64,000 nt of DNA, from contig NZ_WPNZ01000023.1 of NCBI RefSeq assembly GCF_009755605.1, positions 97,640-161,639 of the forward strand. The letters are read 5' to 3'. Numbering within the stretch: position 1 is the stretch's first letter; each line of letters starts with the position of its first letter. This document shows, in pieces, positions 24,213-32,968 of the stretch. The notes beneath the pieces are model-generated. The model worked only from the letters and a program-made list of their open reading frames with translations, was not told the origin of the DNA and did not search any database. This stretch comes from Streptomyces typhae (GTDB lineage Bacteria > Actinomycetota > Actinomycetes > Streptomycetales > Streptomycetaceae). The position numbers and the translations under genes were made by a program.

Positions 24213-26810
24213 TCACTCGCCGGGGTGGGCGAGTTCGATGTCGTGGCCTTCGACGACGCCGCTGTCACCGGCCACGGACAGGCTGGTGGCCACGGGCGGG
24301 TAGCCGGTCGCGATGACCGTGTACTCGCCGCCGTCCAGGTCCGTGAAGGCGTACTCGCCGTCCGTACCGGTCGTGGCGGAGGCCACCACGTTCCCGGCCG
24401 CGTCCACGAGGGTGACCCGGGCGCCGTTCAGCGGACCGCCCGCGGCCCGCACGGTGCCGAGCACCCGCGTACCGGAGCGCAGCTCGACCTCGACGCGGGT
24501 GACCCCCACGGCGGAGACCTCGACGGGCAGCGCCACCGGCCGGTGCCCCGCCGCGTTCACAGCGACGGTCACGGGCCCGGGCACCAGCTCGGTGAAGGCG
24601 AAGTCGCCCTGCTCACCGGAGGCGCCGGTGGCGAGCACGTCGCCGCGCACGTCGGTGACGACCACCATGGCGCCCGCGACGGGCAGCTTGGCGTCCGCGG
24701 TGCGCACCGATCCGGTGAGCCCGCTCGTACCGCTCAGGAGCAGGTCGTACCCGAGCGGCTCGGTGCCGACGACGACGGTGGAGGCCTGCGGCTGGAAGCC
24801 GTCGGCGGAGGCGATGAGGACGTACGAGCCCGCGCCGGGGGCGGCCAGGGAGTACGAGCCGTCGCCCTGCGCGACGGACCGGCCGAGCTGCTGCCCGCCG
24901 AGCGAGATCAGCGTCACGGCGGCCCGCGGCACGGGCGCGCTCTCGGCACCGCGCACGTACCCGGTCACCGGCACTCCGCCGCCGGACGCCTGCGCGGGCG
25001 CGGCACCGGAACCGGCGACGGACGCCACGGCGGCGAGCCGCTGCGTGCCCGCGGGCCCGGTCCCGGGCGCGGGCTCGGTGCGCGCGGCCACGGAGGCGAG
25101 CACGGGCTCGTCGTCGACCGGGGCGCCGGTGGCCGTGGGGGTCGCGGTGGCGGTGGCCTCGGCGGACACCGGGGCGGCGGAGGTCTCCGCGGCCTGTGCG
25201 AGGGCGCCCGCCGTACGCAGCGGCACCTCCTTGATGAACAGGGTCACCAGGAACGCGAGGAACGCGATGGGCGCGGCGATCAGGAACACGTCCGCGATGC
25301 CGTGGCCGTAGGCGCTCTCCATTACGGTCCTGAACGGCGCGGGCAGCGCGTCCAGGTCCGGGATGCCGCCCCCGCCGGTGCCGCCGTGACCCGCCGCGGC
25401 ACCCTTCGGGCCGAGGTCGGCGAGGCCGTCCTTGACGTAGTCGCTGATGCGCGTCGCCATCACGGCGCCGAGCGCGGAGACGCCCACCGCGCCACCGAGC
25501 GACCGGAAGAAGGTGACGACGGAGCTGGCGGCACCGATGTCCTCGGGCGCGACCTGGTTCTGCGTGCACAGGACCAGGTTCTGCATCATCATGCCGATGC
25601 CGAGGCCCATCAGGAGCATGTAGCCGGCGATGTGCCAGTACGGGGTGTCGTACCGCATGGTGCCGAGCAGACCCAGACCGGCGGTGAGCAGCACGCCGCC
25701 GCTGACCAGCCAGGACTTCCACCTGCCCGTCTTGGTGATGAGCTGGCCCGAGACGGTCGACGAGACGAACAGGCCCGCGATCATCGGGATCGTCATGACG
25801 CCCGACATCGTCGGCGACTTGCCGCGCGCGAGCTGGAAGTACTGGCTGAAGAACACGGTGCCCGCGAACATCGCGACACCGACGAACAGCGAGGCGACCG
25901 AGGCGAGCGCGATGGTCCGGTTGCGGAACAGGCGCAGCGGGATGATCGGCTCGCGCGCCTTGGACTCGACGAGCAGGAACAGCAGGCCGAGGACGATCGA
26001 GCCGCCCACCATCAGATACGACTGCGTGGACAGCCAGTCGTACTTCTTGCCGGAGCCGGAGCCCGCGAAGGTCACCCAGACCAGGAGCAGCGAGACGGCG
26101 GCGGTGATGAAGAACGCGCCGCCCCAGTCGACCTTGACCTCGCGCTTCACGACGGGCAGCTTCAGGGTCTTCTGGAGCACGATCAGGGCGATGACCGCGA
26201 ACGGCACACCGACGTAGAAGCACCAGCGCCAGCCGAGCCAGGAGGTGTCGGTGATGACGCCGCCGAGCAGCGGGCCGCCGACGGTGGCGACGGCGAAGGT
26301 CGCGCCGAGGTAGCCGGAGTAACGCCCGCGCTCACGCGGGGAGATCATCGCGGCCATCACGATCTGGGCGAGCGCCGACAGACCGCCGACGCCGATGCCC
26401 TGCACCACACGGCAGGCGATCAGCATCCCGGCGTTCTGCGACAGACCGGCCGCGGCCGATCCGAGCACGAAGATCACCAGGGCTATCTGGACGAGCGTCT
26501 TCTTGCTGAACAGGTCGGAGAGCTTGCCCCACAGCGGGGTGCTCGCCGTCATCGAGAGCAGCGCGGCGGTGACGACCCAGGTGTAGGCGGACTGGCCGCC
26601 CCCGAGGTCGCCGATGATCTCGGGCAGGGCGTTGGAGACGATCGTCGACGACAGGATCGCGACGAACATGCCGAGCAGGAGGCCGGAGAGGGCCTCCATG
26701 ATCTGCCGGTGCGTCATCGGGGCACCGTCGGCGCCACGGCCGCCGTGCGCGCCGTGCGCTCCGTGCTTGGCATGGCTGCCCCGCACACCGGACGGTGTGG
26801 ATGTTGCCAT
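24213..26810 (-). CDS. MFS 14-TM exporter fused to carboxypeptidase-regulatory-like repeats
   Basis: 865 residues. Residues 35-540 are a DHA2/EmrB-type transporter (LLLGMFVAILSSTIVSNALP, WGKLSDLFSKKTL, ATVGGPLLGG). After an Ala/Thr-rich linker, residues about 625-865 contain three to four prealbumin-like repeats (VTGYVRGAESAPVPRAAVTL, LTGSVRTADAKLPVAGAMV, VLGTVRAAGGPLNGARVTL). With 14 helices and a cytoplasmic N-terminus, this tail would be cytoplasmic, unusual for a domain normally seen outside. AAAGGAA precedes ATG 26810; it sits 26 bp after the MarR gene and is probably cotranscribed with it. Confidence 0.92.
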   Translation of the reverse strand: MATSTPSGVRGSHAKHGAHGAHGGRGADGAPMTHRQIMEALSGLLLGMFVAILSSTIVSNALPEIIGDLGGGQSAYTWVVTAALLSMTASTPLWGKLSDLFSKKTLVQIALVIFVLGSAAAGLSQNAGMLIACRVVQGIGVGGLSALAQIVMAAMISPRERGRYSGYLGATFAVATVGGPLLGGVITDTSWLGWRWCFYVGVPFAVIALIVLQKTLKLPVVKREVKVDWGGAFFITAAVSLLLVWVTFAGSGSGKKYDWLSTQSYLMVGGSIVLGLLFLLVESKAREPIIPLRLFRNRTIALASVASLFVGVAMFAGTVFFSQYFQLARGKSPTMSGVMTIPMIAGLFVSSTVSGQLITKTGRWKSWLVSGGVLLTAGLGLLGTMRYDTPYWHIAGYMLLMGLGIGMMMQNLVLCTQNQVAPEDIGAASSVVTFFRSLGGAVGVSALGAVMATRISDYVKDGLADLGPKGAAAGHGGTGGGGIPDLDALPAPFRTVMESAYGHGIADVFLIAAPIAFLAFLVTLFIKEVPLRTAGALAQAAETSAAPVSAEATATATPTATGAPVDDEPVLASVAARTEPAPGTGPAGTQRLAAVASVAGSGAAPAQASGGGVPVTGYVRGAESAPVPRAAVTLISLGGQQLGRSVAQGDGSYSLAAPGAGSYVLIASADGFQPQASTVVVGTEPLGYDLLLSGTSGLTGSVRTADAKLPVAGAMVVVTDVRGDVLATGASGEQGDFAFTELVPGPVTVAVNAAGHRPVALPVEVSAVGVTRVEVELRSGTRVLGTVRAAGGPLNGARVTLVDAAGNVVASATTGTDGEYAFTDLDGGEYTVIATGYPPVATSLSVAGDSGVVEGHDIELAHPGE

Positions 26811-26836
26811 GGGATTCCTTTTCCTGTTCCTGGTAC

Positions 26837-27349
26837 TTACGCGGGTGTACGGGTTGTTTCCTCGGTCGCGTGCGGCGGCCCGGGGAGCCGGGCCGAAGCC
26901 GCGCGGCAGTCCCCGAAGCTGGTGCGCAGGCGCCCGAGCAGCGAGCTGAGCCGGCCGACGTCGTCGTCGGACCAGTCGTGCAGGTAGTGGGCGAGGGTCC
27001 GCATGGACAGCTCGGACAGCTCCGCCAACTTGGCCTCGCCCGCCGGGGTGAGCCGCAGGATGCGCGAGCGCCGGTCCGCCGGGTCGGGGGCCCGGTCGAT
27101 CCAGCCGCGCTCGGCGACGTGCGCCACATGCCTGCTGGTCACGGACATGTCGACGGCGAGCAGCTCCGCGAGCCTGCTCATCCGCATCTCGCCGTGGCGC
27201 TGCAGGAGCGTGAGCACGGCGGCGGAGCCGCCCGGACAGTCGGCGGGCAGGCCCCGGCCGAGGCCGCGCTTCACGGCGCCGATCGCGCTGAGCTGGCGGG
27301 CCAGCTCCTCGTACTCACGCTGTGCGGCCACGGCACCCACCCTCACCAC
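26837..27349 (-). CDS. MarR-family regulator
   Basis: Up to 170 residues. A GTG at 27331 has GAGGG 8-9 nt upstream and may be the true start, giving 164. The winged helix is clear (MRMSRLAELLAVDMSVTSRH, DPADRRSRILRLTPAGEA). It is the first gene of the operon with the MFS fusion protein and lies just downstream of two palindromes, so it probably autorepresses and responds to a compound exported by the pump. Confidence 0.92.
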   Translation of the reverse strand: MVRVGAVAAQREYEELARQLSAIGAVKRGLGRGLPADCPGGSAAVLTLLQRHGEMRMSRLAELLAVDMSVTSRHVAHVAERGWIDRAPDPADRRSRILRLTPAGEAKLAELSELSMRTLAHYLHDWSDDDVGRLSSLLGRLRTSFGDCRAASARLPGPPHATEETTRTPA

Positions 27350-27355
27350 TTATTC

Positions 27356-27400
27356 GTTGCTTAGGGCAACCATAGAAGCAGTTGGTTGCCGCAGGCAAAC
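27356..27400 (-). promoter_or_regulatory. Two MarR-operator-like palindromes
   Basis: GTTGC-TTAGG-GCAAC at 27356-27370 and GTTGCC-GCA-GGCAAA at 27385-27399, centres 29 bp apart, immediately upstream of the MarR start in the promoter position. Confidence 0.6.
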
Positions 27401-27512
27401 TAAATTCGGAGGAAAGGCCTAAAGGGCTGGCAAAAGTCTCCGCCGCCGGATGTAAAGTCGCCGGTCAGCGGGGGTTGGGCCGGGCGCGGGGGATTCGCTA
27501 GGGTCCTGATTC

Positions 27513-27731
27513 ATGGCACACAACCCCCATGCCCCCCAGGGCCCCGAGGGCCAGCACGACCCGGCGGGCTCCACCCAGATGTTCCGCGCCTTCGTCGACG
27601 AGCCGCCGCAGGGCGGCCGCGCCCAGCAGCGGCAGGCGGCGGCCCCGGCGGGCCCGCGCATCGGCGTGATCCTCGGCGTGATCGTCGGCGTCGTGATCGT
27701 CGCGGCGGTCGCCTGGCTCGCGCTGAAGTAG
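27513..27731 (+). CDS. 72-residue tail-anchored membrane protein
   Basis: The soluble N-terminus (about 48 residues, His/Gln/Pro-rich) is followed by a single C-terminal helix (IGVILGVIVGVVIVAAVAWL), ending in Lys. This predicts a cytoplasmic protein anchored by its tail. No catalytic motif. It is convergent with sigN across a long hairpin. Short upstream leader with TAGGGT at 27500. Function unknown. Confidence 0.7.
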   Translation: MAHNPHAPQGPEGQHDPAGSTQMFRAFVDEPPQGGRAQQRQAAAPAGPRIGVILGVIVGVVIVAAVAWLALK

Positions 27732-27784
27732 CCCTTCCGCCAGGTCGGTTCCGCTACTCCTTCGCCACGGCGGTTACTTCCACC

Positions 27785-27854
27785 GCACATCATCGGCGGC
27801 CTCGGCGCGGACCCGATCGTCCCGCGGTCCGCGCCGAGGCCGCCGATGATGTGC
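27785..27854. terminator. 29-bp perfect inverted repeat, bidirectional terminator
   Basis: Arms 27785-27813 and 27826-27854 are perfect complements with a 12-nt loop, between convergent genes (small membrane protein and sigN). Exceptionally long and error-free for a terminator. Confidence 0.85.
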
Positions 27855-27962
27855 GTACCGAGGGTGACGCTGCCCGAACGCCCCGAGGGGCCAACGGTGT
27901 TGGGGAATCAGGGCAGCGGAAAGGAACCTGACCGACCGGGACCGGTTCGGCAGGGGGGCGGC

Positions 27963-28835
27963 TCAGTCCGCGATGAGCCCTTCCCGCAGCTGCGCCAGCG
28001 TCCGCGTGAGCAGCCGGGACACGTGCATCTGCGAGATGCCGACCTCTTCGCCGATCTGCGACTGCGTCATGTTGGCGAAGAACCGCAGCATGATGATGCG
28101 GCGTTCGCGCGGCGGCAGCTTGGCGAGCAGGGGCTTCAGGGACTCGCGGTACTCGACGCCCTCCAGGGCGGTGTCCTCGTACCCGAGCCGGTCCGCGAGG
28201 GAGCCCTCGCCGCCGTCGTCCTCGGGCGCGGGCGAGTCCAGGGACGAGGCGGTGTACGCGTTGCCGACGGCGAGGCCGTCGACCACGTCCTCCTCGGACA
28301 CACCGAGCACGGCGGCCAGTTCGGGCACCGTGGGCGAGCGGTCCAGGCGCTGGGCCAGGTCGTCGCTGGCCTTCGTCAGGGCGAGCCGCAGCTCCTGGAG
28401 CCGGCGCGGCACGCGCACGGACCAACTGGTGTCCCGGAAGAAGCGCTTGATCTCACCGACGACGGTCGGCATCGCGAACGTCGGGAACTCCACACCGCGT
28501 TCGCAGTCGAATCGGTCGATCGCCTTGATCAGGCCGATGGTGCCGACCTGGACGATGTCCTCCATCGGTTCGTTGCGACTGCGGAAGCGGGCCGCCGCGT
28601 AGCGCACGAGGGGGAGGTTGAGCTCGATGAGGGTGTCTCTGACGTAGGCGCGCTCGGGACTGTCCTGAGCGAGCGTCGCGAGCCGCAGGAAGAGGGAGCG
28701 GGACAGGGTGCGGGTGTCGATGGCTTCCGGGGCCGCCGTGGCCTCGGAACCGTGAAGCGCGTCGGGCGCTGATCCGCTCTCGCTGTCTTCGAGCGTGAGC
28801 GTGAGCACCTTCGAGCTGCCCTGGTCTGCGGACAT
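27963..28835 (-). CDS. sigN: RNA polymerase sigma factor, SigB/SigF family (SigN-like)
   Basis: 290 residues from ATG 28835 with AAGGGGG upstream. Region 2 (NLPLVRYAAARFRSRNEPME, DIVQVGTIGLIKAIDRFD, FPTFAMPTVVGEIKRFFRD), region 3 and region 4 (LPPRERRIIMLRFFANMTQS, QMHVSRLLTRTL) are complete. It belongs to the group of stress/development sigma factors. The neighbour at 29079 fits SigF and the tandem order resembles the sigN-sigF pair of S. coelicolor, so I assign SigN by position and similarity. No anti-sigma gene is adjacent. Confidence 0.85.
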   Translation of the reverse strand: MSADQGSSKVLTLTLEDSESGSAPDALHGSEATAAPEAIDTRTLSRSLFLRLATLAQDSPERAYVRDTLIELNLPLVRYAAARFRSRNEPMEDIVQVGTIGLIKAIDRFDCERGVEFPTFAMPTVVGEIKRFFRDTSWSVRVPRRLQELRLALTKASDDLAQRLDRSPTVPELAAVLGVSEEDVVDGLAVGNAYTASSLDSPAPEDDGGEGSLADRLGYEDTALEGVEYRESLKPLLAKLPPRERRIIMLRFFANMTQSQIGEEVGISQMHVSRLLTRTLAQLREGLIAD

Positions 28836-29047
28836 GCCACCCCCTTGAGGTCGCGGACGGTCGCGGCCGACGCTCCTCCGAGGGAACGCAGCCTCCACCT
28901 GAATACCGGCGGCGAGGCCCCGGCAAACGCTGTTCCAGCAGAATGTCACATGTCGGCAACACGCTGTAGTGACTTGTCGACAAGTGAGGGTGACATCCGT
29001 GCAGGAAAGAGGGGGTCTGGGACTTTTTCTGCCGCGACTCCGTCGGT

Positions 29048-29065
29048 AACGGCCAAAAGGCCGTT
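29048..29065 (-). terminator. Short hairpin between sigF and sigN
   Basis: AACGGCC-AAAA-GGCCGTT, overlapping the distal part of the sigF 3' region. Weak; could attenuate read-through into sigN. Confidence 0.4.
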
Positions 29066-29078
29066 CCACCCGATACGG

Positions 29079-30011
29079 TTACGCCTCGATCCGATTTGCG
29101 GACCGAAGCCGAGCGAAGCTTCTGGCCAGCAGTCGTGACACATGCATCTGGGAAACGCCCAATTCCGCGCTGATCTGGGACTGCGTCAGATTGCTGTAGT
29201 AGCGGAGCAGCAGGATCCGCTGTTCGCGCTCGGGCAGTTGGACGAGCAGATGGCGTACGAGGTCGCGGTGCTCGACGCCGTCGAGGGCCGGGTCCTCGTA
29301 CCCGAGCCGGTCGACCAGGCCGGGCAGCCCGTCGCCCTCCTGCGCGGCCTCCAGGGACGTCGCGTGGTACGAACGCCCGGCCTCGATGCAGGAGAGCACC
29401 TCCTCCTCGGTGATCCGCAGCCGCTCGGCGATCTCCGCGGTCGACGGGGAGCGCCCGAACGACGTGGTCAGGTCCTCGGTGGCGCCGGTGACCTGCACCC
29501 AGAGCTCGTGCAGCCGCCGCGGTACGTGGACCGTGCGCACGTTGTCGCGGAAGTACCGCTTGATCTCGCCGACGACCGTGGGCATGGCGAAGGTGGGGAA
29601 CTGCACGCCCCGGTCCGGGTCGAAGCGGTCGATGGCGTTGATCAGGCCGATGGTGCCGACCTGGACGACGTCCTCCATCGGCTCGTTGCGGCTGCGGAAG
29701 CGGGCCGCCGCGTACCGCACCAGCGGCAGGTTCGCCTCGATGAGGGCGCCGCGCACCCTGCCGTGCTCGGCGCTGCCCGGCTCGAGCTGCTTGAGCTGGC
29801 CGAACAGGACCTGGGTGAGGGCGCGGGTGTCGGCGCCGCGGGTGCTCGGGGCCTTGGCGCGCGGTGGCGCCCCGGCCGGTGCGGTGCGCGGTGCTCCGTC
29901 GGCCGGCGCGGCCTGGGCGGGCGGGGCCTCGCTTCCCGGGGCGGTTGCCGCCTCGGCGGCCTGGGCGGGTGGTGCTTCGGGCGCAGAACTGGCCGGCACG
30001 GTCAACGCCAC
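29079..30011 (-). CDS. sigF: RNA polymerase sigma factor SigF
   Basis: 310 residues at most. Sigma regions 2-4 are complete (AARFRSRNEPMEDVVQVGTI, PTVVGEIKRYFRDN, LPEREQRILLLRYYSNLTQS). An Ala/Pro-rich N-terminal extension of about 55 residues precedes region 1.2. GTG at 30011 follows GGAGAAGG; an in-frame GTG at 29999 gives a VPASSAPEAPP start resembling the known SigF N-terminus and is an equal candidate. In Streptomyces SigF acts late in spore maturation. Separate promoters are likely for sigF and sigN (243-bp gap). Confidence 0.87.
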   Translation of the reverse strand: MALTVPASSAPEAPPAQAAEAATAPGSEAPPAQAAPADGAPRTAPAGAPPRAKAPSTRGADTRALTQVLFGQLKQLEPGSAEHGRVRGALIEANLPLVRYAAARFRSRNEPMEDVVQVGTIGLINAIDRFDPDRGVQFPTFAMPTVVGEIKRYFRDNVRTVHVPRRLHELWVQVTGATEDLTTSFGRSPSTAEIAERLRITEEEVLSCIEAGRSYHATSLEAAQEGDGLPGLVDRLGYEDPALDGVEHRDLVRHLLVQLPEREQRILLLRYYSNLTQSQISAELGVSQMHVSRLLARSFARLRSANRIEA

Positions 30012-30229
30012 CCCTTCTCCCGCGAGTCCGGCAGAGCTCAGTCGATCCCAGTCAAGCCCGGTCGCACTCGGTCAACTCATCCGTCAAAAGCGGTCATAGC
30101 ATCACAAGACATGTGCACTGTGTGCAAGCACCCTGAAATTCCGTGTTGACCGGCAAGTTGGGCGCACGATGCGCGAAAGCCCCGCACCGGCGCGGTGCGG
30201 GGCTGTGTCGGGGCGGTGCGGGGACGCCC

Positions 30230-30523
30230 TCAGAACTCGTAGTCGGCGATCACCCACGTGGCGAACTCGCGCCACAGCGCGACGCCCGCCTGGTGGGCCG
30301 GGTGCTCCAGGTAGCGCGTCAGCGCATCGGCGTCGTCGACGGCCGAGTTGATGGCGTAGTCGTACGCGATGGGGCGCTCGGAGATGTTCCAGGCGCACTC
30401 CCAGAACCGCAGCTCGGGAACGATCCCGCCGAGCTCCTCGAAGGCCTTGACGGCGGCTGCCACGCGCGGTTCGTCGCGCTCGACGCCGTCGTTGAGCTTG
30501 AAGAGGACCAGATGGCGGATCAC
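30230..30523 (-). CDS. Dabb (stress-responsive alpha-beta barrel) protein
   Basis: 97 residues, GTG start with GGGAG upstream. The full domain is present: IRHLVLFKLNDGV, AFEELGGIVPEL, AYDYAINSAVDDADALTRYL, WVIADYEF. Such proteins are dimeric barrels, some with cyclase or decarboxylase activity on polyketides, many of unknown role. Monocistronic, 78 bp from a repeat array. Confidence 0.9.
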   Translation of the reverse strand: MIRHLVLFKLNDGVERDEPRVAAAVKAFEELGGIVPELRFWECAWNISERPIAYDYAINSAVDDADALTRYLEHPAHQAGVALWREFATWVIADYEF

Positions 30524-30539
30524 GGGGGCTCCCAGCGGT

Positions 30540-30668
30540 CGGCCCGATCGGGCCGACCGGGCCGGTCGAGCCGGTCCCGTCGGTTCCGTCGGTCAGGTCG
30601 TACAGGTCGTTCAGGTCGTACAGGTCGTTCAGGTCGTACGGGTCGGTCAGGTCGTACGGGTCGTTCAG
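30540..30668. repeat. 9/18-bp tandem repeat (CAGGTCGTA type)
   Basis: Four copies of an 18-bp double unit (CAGGTCGTACAGGTCGTT) plus degenerate flanks fill the spacer between the Dabb gene and the small membrane protein gene. Confidence 0.9.
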
Positions 30669-30673
30669 TTCGG

Positions 30674-30853
30674 TCAGTCGTCCTTGCCGCCGTTGGCCAC
30701 CCAGGTCATGAAGTCGCCGATGGCCTTGGCACCGTCCGAAATGCCCTCGAACCCTACCTGGACGTAGTCGGCGGCCTTCTCCGGGTCCGTGATGATCACG
30801 TAGAGCACGAACACCACGAGCAGAAAGAGAACGATCTTCTTCGGGTCCTTCAC
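30674..30853 (-). CDS. 59-residue single-helix membrane protein
   Basis: GTG at 30853 with GGGAGG 8 nt upstream. VKDPKKIVLFLLVVFVLYVI gives one membrane helix near the N-terminus, followed by a soluble tail (DYVQVGFEGISDGAKAIGDF) ending in KDD. An upstream in-frame extension in the track-length frame has no support. Conserved-looking small protein of unknown function. Confidence 0.75.
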   Translation of the reverse strand: MKDPKKIVLFLLVVFVLYVIITDPEKAADYVQVGFEGISDGAKAIGDFMTWVANGGKDD

Positions 30854-31250
30854 GCTGTGGCCTCCCCGTGCCCGCTCATGTCCGCACCCGTGTGCCTGCT
30901 GCCGTGTGCCGCTGCCGCCGCTGCCGTGTGCCGTGTGCCTTCTGCTCCGTCTGTGCCGGGCGAGTCTAACGTGGCGCGAACTCACCAGGTTTCACCAGGT
31001 TTTTAGGGACCAATGACCCGGCGGCACGGGCCCTTCGCCTGCCTTTCCGCCGTGCCGCACCGAGCAGGATGGGGATCGGGCCCGTCGGATCCGGCAGGAA
31101 TCCACGGGCCCGGGACCGGTCTCCACTGCGGAGTCCGCGCCGTCCTCTTCCCCCGGTGACGGCGCCGACTTGAGAGTTCGGTCCTCATCGGGGGAAGCGG
31201 CTGTCCCCCGATGTCGCTTCCCCCGTCCAGAGCTTTTGCAGATAGAGGAG
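30854..31250. other. 397-bp gap upstream of the AICE insertion site
   Basis: Holds the leader of the 59-residue protein gene and nothing else I can support. A minus-strand frame at 31003-31395 is the known artefact of translating antisense to a tRNA-Ser. Confidence 0.6.
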
Positions 31251-31299
31251 CAGATAGAGGAAGGGCCCCGTCCATCGGACGGGGCCCTTCCTCTATCTG
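31251..31299 (-). terminator. 23-bp perfect hairpin abutting the AICE attL
   Basis: Perfect 23-bp arms (31251-31273, 31277-31299) with a 3-nt loop. It directly follows the displaced tRNA-Ser 3' half and is the original chromosomal terminator of that tRNA. Confidence 0.85.
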
Positions 31300-31355
31300 A
31301 GCGGTAGCGGAGGGATTTGAACCCTCGGTGACTTGCGCCACACTCGCTTTCGAGG
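31300..31355 (-). repeat. attL: truncated tRNA-Ser(CGA) 3' half
   Basis: 56 bp identical to 45952-46007, ending at the anticodon arm; the sequence beyond is unrelated to a tRNA. Confidence 0.95.
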
Positions 31356-31461
31356 TCTGTTCATGCTGGTGAGAGGGTGGGCCGGGGCCGTTCAACCTCG
31401 TTCATCCCCGTACGGACCCTCGCCGCGCGAACCGCTGTGAACGGCTTTGGACGGGGATGAA

Positions 31462-31480
31462 TGAGACGGAAACTGAGACG
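31462..31480 (+). repeat. Left arm-type site: TGAGACG pair
   Basis: TGAGACG-GAAAC-TGAGACG, 107 bp inside attL. The same 19-bp element with one change occurs at 45886-45904 inside the right end, as expected for integrase/Xis arm sites. Confidence 0.6.
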
Positions 31481-31517
31481 GGGCGCTCCGGCCCTGACCA
31501 GCACGTTCGACCGCTCC

Positions 31518-32195
31518 TCACGGGCGAGATTCGTCAAGAGCTGCGAGCACGGGAGCTGAGTCGCCGTCGTACAGCAAGTGCGGCTCGTCGGCCCCCGGAG
31601 GAACGAACCGGGTGCGGTACCGCTGTAGGTCGCTTTCGGCGAAGTAGATCGAATTGGGATCGTTCGCGTGGAACTCGTTGCGCTTGCTGATCCTCGCCCA
31701 AAGCTCGTCGTGAGTGGCCGCGAGATAGACGAGTACGGAGGTGGCGCCGGAGTCCTGCGCTATGACCTGCCATCTCGCCCGATCCTCAGGGGTCCAGAAG
31801 CCATGGTCAACGACGACGTCCCGCCCGGCCTTGAGGTGCTCCCGAAGTTCGCTGGCCACGTCCTCCAGAACCGGCCGCTCAAGGGTGGGGAAGACGCCCC
31901 GGGGAAAGTCCACCCCATAGACGCCGTGTCGGCGGAACATCTCTTCGTCAGGGCACAGGCGTACGAATCCACGGGTGGTGAGCGCGCGGGAAAGGGTCGT
32001 CTTGCCGGAGCCGGGAAGTCCGGCCATCAGGACGCAAAAGGGAGGGCGCGCGGGCATAGGCCTCGTCATGGTCCGGCAGATAACGGCTATCTCGGCTTCG
32101 GCCTCAGGCGTGACGGTGCCCGCCCTGCGGGCCGCAAGCAGTGCATCGAGTCGGTCTTCGAGCACGTGCACAAGGGTGTCATCCGCGACCGTCAC
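31518..32195 (-). CDS. AAA/zeta-toxin-like P-loop kinase
   Basis: 225 residues from GTG 32195, preceded by GGAGGT at 6-7 nt and overlapping the GntR stop (GTGA). Walker A is GLPGSGKTT (about residues 59-67), then RGFVRLCPDEEMFRRHG, DVVVDHGFWTPEDR and LVYLAATHDELWARI, as in the AAA_33 / zeta-toxin-like small-molecule or nucleotide kinase fold. Substrate unknown. Operon with the element's GntR regulator, so it is probably part of the control module or a host-interaction gene. Confidence 0.85.
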   Translation of the reverse strand: MTVADDTLVHVLEDRLDALLAARRAGTVTPEAEAEIAVICRTMTRPMPARPPFCVLMAGLPGSGKTTLSRALTTRGFVRLCPDEEMFRRHGVYGVDFPRGVFPTLERPVLEDVASELREHLKAGRDVVVDHGFWTPEDRARWQVIAQDSGATSVLVYLAATHDELWARISKRNEFHANDPNSIYFAESDLQRYRTRFVPPGADEPHLLYDGDSAPVLAALDESRP

Positions 32196-32950
32196 GTGGA
32201 TACCTCCGATTCTGTGCGCCAGCTTCGGCCGGGCCCGCCGAGGTCTACGCCGTACTCCACGATGTTGCCCTCGGAGTCGACGAACTTCGCAGTCATCATG
32301 ACTACCGGTTCTGTAGGCAGATGGTCAGGGTCGAGTTCGAGGAGCCTGGCGTGTTCCGGCGTCACTCGACAGGCCGACGCTGTGTCGACGCGGTGGCTGA
32401 TCGGGTGGCCGGTTGCCTGAGCGATGAGCTGAAGCGAGGTTCCCCCCGTCAGTCGCTCGCTCGCTGCTAGCTGCGGGATCAGCTTCCCGTACCGCGCGGG
32501 AATCCACGATGTGCTGTGGGCGACGATCCCGTGCCGGTCCCTGTACACGCGGCTACGGCGGACCACGTCGGAACCGGGCTGGATATCCAGAGCCTGCGCC
32601 ACTTCGTCGGGCGCGGGGACCACGGCCGCCTGGTGCGAGTCGGACCGCTCGCCCGCTCCCCAGCTCGAACCGGTGCGGCGTCCCCGGTCCTGACGCTGAG
32701 CCCCCGACGACATCGGGGCGTGCTGCTCCAGGACCTCAGTGCCAATGCCGTGGATGCCACGGACAAGCCCGTCGTTGCGCAGCTTGCGGAGCGCTTTCTC
32801 CGCTGTCGCCGTGCTCACCTTCCACTCTTCCGAGAGGTTCTTGATGCTCGGCAGGAGGTCTCCCGGCTGTAGCTGTCTGGACGCAATCCGCTCGGAGTAG
32901 TGGGCAGCGATTTTCGCGTACGGAGCCCGATTGTCGGCGTGACCTGCCAT
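32192..32950 (-). CDS. GntR-family regulator with UTRA domain (AICE control)
   Basis: 252 residues. Winged helix at 8-75 (AAHYSERIASRQLQPGDLLP, WKVSTATAEKALRKLRNDGL), UTRA effector domain at about 105-245 (YRDRHGIVAHSTSWIPARYG, TEPVVMMTAKFVDSEG). Related AICE proteins of the KorSA class repress excision and replication genes. A 22-bp inverted repeat lies immediately upstream, so autoregulation is likely. Coupled to the P-loop kinase gene. Confidence 0.9.
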   Translation of the reverse strand: MAGHADNRAPYAKIAAHYSERIASRQLQPGDLLPSIKNLSEEWKVSTATAEKALRKLRNDGLVRGIHGIGTEVLEQHAPMSSGAQRQDRGRRTGSSWGAGERSDSHQAAVVPAPDEVAQALDIQPGSDVVRRSRVYRDRHGIVAHSTSWIPARYGKLIPQLAASERLTGGTSLQLIAQATGHPISHRVDTASACRVTPEHARLLELDPDHLPTEPVVMMTAKFVDSEGNIVEYGVDLGGPGRSWRTESEVST

Positions 32951-32968
32951 TTCGCTTGCTCCTTCTCG

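Noticed and set aside
31003..31395. 130-codon minus-strand ORF with SKASVAQVTEGSNPSA
   Set aside because: Translation of the truncated tRNA-Ser copy at attL plus spacer.
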